From NCBI GenBank assembly GCA_021786375.1, contig JAJYNL010000091.1, forward strand, positions 1 to 34,276: 34,276 bases of DNA, written 5' to 3'. Positions 30,819 to 34,276 of this stretch are shown in pieces (position 1 is the first letter of the stretch; each line of letters begins with the position of its first letter). The DNA comes from Actinomycetes bacterium. Its GTDB lineage: Bacteria; Actinomycetota; Acidimicrobiia; Acidimicrobiales; Acidimicrobiaceae. The position numbers were made by a program, and so were the translations under genes. A model generated the notes under the pieces. The model searched no databases. It was not told where the DNA came from and worked only from the letters and a program-made list of their open reading frames with translations.

Positions 30819-32002
30819 GCCTGGCTGTTCAGGTAGGCCCGCACCATCAGGGCTACGGCGGCGCCTTCGCCGACCGCGGAGGCAATCTGCTTGGTGCTTC
30901 CCTCGCGGACGTCGCCGGCCGCGAAGACTCCCGCCAGGTTGGTCTCCAGCGTCTGGCGCGTGGCGACGAATCCGGCCCCGCCCAAGTCGAGGGTTCCCTC
31001 GACGAACCCGCTGTTGGGCGTGAGCCCGATAAAGATGAAGGCGCCGTCAGCTTCGATGCGTTCGATACCTTTGGGAGTCTCCACCTCCACCGCATCGAGG
31101 CGGCCGTCGGCATCGGCGAGGAACTTCCTGACCTTGGTGGAGGTGCGCACCTCGAAGCGGGGGTCGTTGATGACCCGCTCCTGCAGGACGGCGGAGGCTG
31201 TCAGGTTCGGCAGGTCCTGTAGTACGGTGATCTTCTCGGCGAACTGAGAGAGGAAGAGCCCTTCCTCGAGACCCGAGTTCCCGCCGCCGATCACCACCAG
31301 GTCCTTGGCTCCGCGGTAGAAGGGGCCGTCACAGGTGGCGCAGAAGTGGATTCCCGCCCCGATCAGGTCCTCCTCGCCGGGGACGTCCAGGCGCCGATAG
31401 GTCGATCCGGTGGCCACCACCACGGCCTTGGCCCGATAGGTCTCCCCCTGATCGGTGTTCACGGCGAGCAGGCCGTCGTCCTCACGGCTGATGCGGCGAA
31501 CCTGCACTCCCGAGAGCATCTCCACGCCGTAGCGGCGGGCATGCTCCACGTAGCGCGAGGCGAGTTCGCCGCCGCTTATCCCCTCCGGGAAGCCCGGATA
31601 GTTCTCCACCCTCTCGGTTGCGCCGGCCTGTCCGCCCAGGGCCCCCTTGTCGAGTACCAAGGTGTCGATGCCTTCCCGCGCGGCGTAGATGGCGCTGGTC
31701 AGACCGGCGGGCCCCGCCCCGACCACGATCAGCTCCCAGAGTGACTTCGAGGCGGTGATCTCCAGCTTGAGCGTCGCGGCGATCTCGGAATTGTCGGGCT
31801 CGATAAGGATGGAGCCGTCGGGGAACTCGATCACCGGGATGATCAACTTCCCGCCGTTGCGTTCCATCACCTCACGGTGCGCCGCTTGGTCCTGCTCGAC
31901 GTCGATGAACCGATAGGGGACCCTCTGGTCCGCGAGGAACTGCTTTGCCCTCTTGCAATCCGGGCACCAATTCGCCCCCAAAATCCTGACGACCTCTGCC
32001 AT
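30812..32002 (-). CDS. Glutaredoxin-thioredoxin reductase fusion
   Basis: The gene encodes 396 residues from ATG 32002 behind GGAGG. The N-terminal ~80 residues are a glutaredoxin/mycoredoxin-like domain with the active site WCPDC (C13, C16). From about 88 the sequence is a complete thioredoxin reductase: GAGPAG at 95-100, the active disulfide CATC at 221-224, NADPH-binding GGGNSG, and the C-terminal GVFAAGDVR. Fusion of donor and acceptor in one chain is plausible as an internal electron relay from NADPH to a thiol substrate. Actinobacteria use mycothiol, so mycoredoxin-type chemistry fits. It is convergent with the ClC gene, overlapping by seven bases. Confidence 0.88.
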   Translation of the reverse strand: MAEVVRILGANWCPDCKRAKQFLADQRVPYRFIDVEQDQAAHREVMERNGGKLIIPVIEFPDGSILIEPDNSEIAATLKLEITASKSLWELIVVGAGPAGLTSAIYAAREGIDTLVLDKGALGGQAGATERVENYPGFPEGISGGELASRYVEHARRYGVEMLSGVQVRRISREDDGLLAVNTDQGETYRAKAVVVATGSTYRRLDVPGEEDLIGAGIHFCATCDGPFYRGAKDLVVIGGGNSGLEEGLFLSQFAEKITVLQDLPNLTASAVLQERVINDPRFEVRTSTKVRKFLADADGRLDAVEVETPKGIERIEADGAFIFIGLTPNSGFVEGTLDLGGAGFVATRQTLETNLAGVFAAGDVREGSTKQIASAVGEGAAVALMVRAYLNSQAQ

Positions 32003-32570
32003 CTGTGACCTCCAGAACTCTCTGTGTCAAGAACCATTCGGAGGGCGATTCATTCCGCGGATCTTCCCCGGGAGACTCCGCGCGCTCGTAGTTGGCGTGG
32101 CCGAAGTGGCGCAATCACCTCTGCCGGGTCGCGCCTGCGGCCGCTCTCGGGATCCTTGCATTATGAGAGTTACGCCCTCGATCAATGCCGGGTGACGATG
32201 AAGTCGACCGAGACGGTGGATCCCGAGCACACCCACCCCTGGGCTGCTTACAGATTGCGCCGGCAATCCAAGTCGGCGGTGCAATCTTGGCGGGGGCGAT
32301 TCATCATGGTCGGATACCTGGTCGGTCCTCTGCCTCGTCCTCTTGGCCTGAGGGCCACCTATGCACGGGCGTCTTCGGCCGACCGGAAGCCGAATCTCGA
32401 CCGCCAGGTGCCGTGCGCCGCCGTGGCAGCGGTGCCTCCGTTCCCGCCGGGGCCATGATCCTCAGCCTGGCGGGAGGCCCGCCCGCTGAAAGACCTTCCG
32501 GCACAAGGGCGACCTTGCTCCTGCTGCCGGCGAGCCGATTGCCGGGGAATCACGTCCCCGGCCGCAGGCG
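32003..32570. other. Intergenic region, no supportable gene
   Basis: About 568 bases between the thioredoxin reductase start and the EamA stop. The open frames in it (such as 32024-32458) have no recognisable domain and an arginine-rich composition typical of shadow frames. A hairpin lies near its right end. Confidence 0.5.
32541..32562 (-). terminator. Hairpin downstream of the EamA transporter gene
   Basis: GCCGGGGA at 32541-32548 pairs perfectly with TCCCCGGC at 32555-32562 around a 6-base loop, nine bases after the EamA stop on the minus strand. No T-run is present, so terminator function is uncertain. Confidence 0.45.
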
Positions 32571-33401
32571 TCAGACGGCGCTGACCACCACCACCGAGGC
32601 CAGTGTCAACGCCGCTCCGGCCAGCTGCACCCGGTTCAGCCGTTCCTTGTTGATGACCGCGGCGAGTAAGGCGGTGGTCAGCGGATAGGTCGAGCCGAGT
32701 GCCCCCACGATGGCCAGGTTGCCCAGCCGGGACGAGAGTGCGAAGAGGCCGTTGGCGCTGACGTCCATGATCCCCACTGCGGCCAGCCTGGCCCCGTCCC
32801 TTGCCCCCGGGATGGTACGGTCACGTCGGAGGAGTGCAACTGCACCCATCAGTACGAAGCTGGTCAGGCGCTGCACGAAGAGGGTGGAGAGCACCCCGGC
32901 GGGAGCGGACTGGGCGAGCGCGACGTAGGCGGAGCCGAAGCCGACCGCGGCAAGAGTGGAGAGGCCGATGACCTTCAGGTTGGCCCGGCTGAAGCGTTCG
33001 TGGTGGCCGGAGGAGACGACGGCAACACCGAGGATGCAGCCCAGTAGTCCGATGAGCTGCAGGGGAGAGGGCCTCTCACCTAGGGCTACTCCCACCATCA
33101 CTGGCACCACGCCGCCGGTTGCGGAGACCGGGCCGACGATGCCCATCGGTCCGATGGAGAGCGCGCGGTAGTAGAGGCTGAGCGCGAGTGGTCCGACGAC
33201 TCCGGCCATGACCGCCCAGATCAGGCGGCCCTGGAAGTGCAGGCTGAAGGTGGCCAGCCCCGCGATGGCAACCGCGATCAGTGCGGCGCTCTGGGAGAAG
33301 AGGACGGTCAGGTAGGGGACATAGCGCTTGGCGAGCATGCCACCACCGAAGTCGGCACTGCCCCATACGACCGCGGACAGTACCGCCAGCAGCTCTCCCA
33401 T
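32571..33401 (-). CDS. EamA/DMT-family transporter
   Basis: The gene encodes 276 residues with about ten hydrophobic helices in two repeats of five, the EamA design. The first begins MGELLAVLSAVVWGSADFGGG, the second LKVIGLSTLAAVGFGSAYVAL. Typical helix-end motifs include SATGGVVPVMVGVALGERPS and GSTYPLTTALLAAVINKERLN. The substrate is not predictable; relatives export amino acids or other metabolites. A hairpin follows the stop, and the hydrolase gene lies upstream, 123 bases away, in the same direction. Confidence 0.85.
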   Translation of the reverse strand: MGELLAVLSAVVWGSADFGGGMLAKRYVPYLTVLFSQSAALIAVAIAGLATFSLHFQGRLIWAVMAGVVGPLALSLYYRALSIGPMGIVGPVSATGGVVPVMVGVALGERPSPLQLIGLLGCILGVAVVSSGHHERFSRANLKVIGLSTLAAVGFGSAYVALAQSAPAGVLSTLFVQRLTSFVLMGAVALLRRDRTIPGARDGARLAAVGIMDVSANGLFALSSRLGNLAIVGALGSTYPLTTALLAAVINKERLNRVQLAGAALTLASVVVVSAV

Positions 33402-33524
33402 CCCAGCCTTCCGCGGCGAAACCTATCGGGCGCCTCCACAGCCGCTGCGGCCGGTGCCCCAGGGCCGGATGCCCGGCCCTCGAACAACCGTAGCCGCCCT
33501 GCGAGGCGGGCAGGTTCGACTGTG

Positions 33525-34115
33525 TTAGGCGGTCGTCGAGCCGATTCCGGCCACTTCGGTGATCCAGACCCCCAGGCGGGTGGCCACTGCTTGGGAGATG
33601 GCGTGGCCGCCCGGGTCCCGTACAGCGGTCACCTGGGCGCCGGAGGCGGTGGCGAGGTACTCCCAGGTGCGCGAGATAAGCTCCGGGGGCATGACCGCGT
33701 CGCGCTCCCCTGGGGCGACCATCACCTTGGTTCCGGCCAGTCGGCCCGGCGTCACCGGGACGCCGGCGTCGAAGGGCACGGTCCCGTAGAGGATTGCCGC
33801 ACCCGTATAGCGGGAGGGATCGTCGAGGATCAGGCCACCCGTGAAGGCGGCCCCACCAGAGAAGCCCACCAGCACGACCGGGTGGTCGGCGGCAATGCCG
33901 GAGAGCCAGGCGGAGAACCAGTCCATGGTCTGGCGGAGGGATTCCGGGCGGGGGCGGCCGATCCCGTGGTTGGCGAACCAGGCGTACCCATCGCCCTCGG
34001 CGATGGGTACGCGCAGCGCCGCGTAGGACGCTTGGCGGGGAAGGACCGAGGCCAGGGGCAGGATCCCCGTCTCGTCGGAGCCGTTGCAGATGAGTGAGCA
34101 GTAGCGAGCACTCAC
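33525..34115 (-). CDS. Alpha/beta hydrolase (phospholipase/carboxylesterase type)
   Basis: The gene encodes 196 residues from GTG 34115, behind AAGGGG. The nucleophile elbow is GFSGG at 84-88 with Ser86, and the likely acid and base are Asp139 (GERDAVMPP) and His171 (GGHAIS). Length and motifs fit small cytoplasmic carboxylesterases. An ester substrate cannot be named. It is transcribed toward the EamA gene and may share its message. Confidence 0.8.
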   Translation of the reverse strand: MSARYCSLICNGSDETGILPLASVLPRQASYAALRVPIAEGDGYAWFANHGIGRPRPESLRQTMDWFSAWLSGIAADHPVVLVGFSGGAAFTGGLILDDPSRYTGAAILYGTVPFDAGVPVTPGRLAGTKVMVAPGERDAVMPPELISRTWEYLATASGAQVTAVRDPGGHAISQAVATRLGVWITEVAGIGSTTA

Positions 34116-34276
34116 GCTGCACCCCTTCTCGGGGTTCCGCCCCTGTTCCCAGGATTGGTTCTGGCCTCACCGGGAACGGCCTTGCATGACTGCAAAGGTC
34201 TTACGTTTCCTCCTCTCCGGCACCGGATGATCTGGCGTCGGAGCCGAGTCCCCCACCGCTGCCGGCGGGACTGGCG

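Overview
This is a GC-rich window from an actinobacterium, probably Acidimicrobiia or a close relative. The evidence is the [22 protein letters not shown] repeat protein at the left edge, a mycothiol-type PIG-L deacetylase, and the abundance of GTG/TTG starts. The lineage call is an inference; there is no rRNA or other marker gene here.

Left edge (1-2320): the 3' end of a tandem-repeat surface-type protein; two near-identical small membrane protein genes, each with the same duplicated leader and its own strong terminator; a third small membrane protein gene with a GTG start; and a minus-strand FabL-like SDR. Core (2395-19377): about 17 kb of plus-strand, tightly packed genes, many overlapping by ATGA or GTGA. 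Order: tusA, dsrE3-type, shdrC1, shdrB1, shdrA, hyp, an HdrC-HdrB fusion (shdrB3-like), a LplA/LipM-family protein, lbpA, a COG1856-type radical SAM enzyme, sLpl(AB), a biotin-synthase-like radical SAM enzyme, etfB, etfA, a membrane NarI/HdrD-type Etf:quinone oxidoreductase (EMO), a 98-residue unknown protein, two more lipoate-binding proteins, a DsrE_2 protein, and a degenerate receiver-Rieske fusion. Right side (19378-34276): a gene-poor stretch with a perfect 126-bp tandem duplication at the 3' end of an ArsR regulator gene, then ordinary genes (PIG-L deacetylase, GAF-GAF-GGDEF cyclase, GH15 glycosidase, YgjP-like metallopeptidase, glutaryl-CoA dehydrogenase with TetR and 3-hydroxyacyl-CoA dehydrogenase, ClC channel, glutaredoxin-thioredoxin reductase fusion, EamA transporter, alpha/beta hydrolase).

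The core reads as a sulfur-oxidizing heterodisulfide-reductase-like (sHdr) system of the layout that carries a B3-type subunit plus EtfAB and EMO. A working model is: TusA and DsrE proteins deliver sulfane sulfur; sHdrC1B1A/Hyp/B3 with lipoylated LbpA oxidizes it toward sulfite; electrons pass to EtfAB and then through EMO to menaquinone. The cluster appears to encode its own lipoate assembly (ligase-type enzymes and two radical SAM enzymes). sHdr systems are known mainly from Proteobacteria, Aquificae, Firmicutes and Archaea. The notable points here are three lbpA paralogues, co-located B3/EMO paralogues, a 98-residue orphan protein and a receiver-Rieske fusion. ArsR at 20054-20404 is a plausible cluster regulator.
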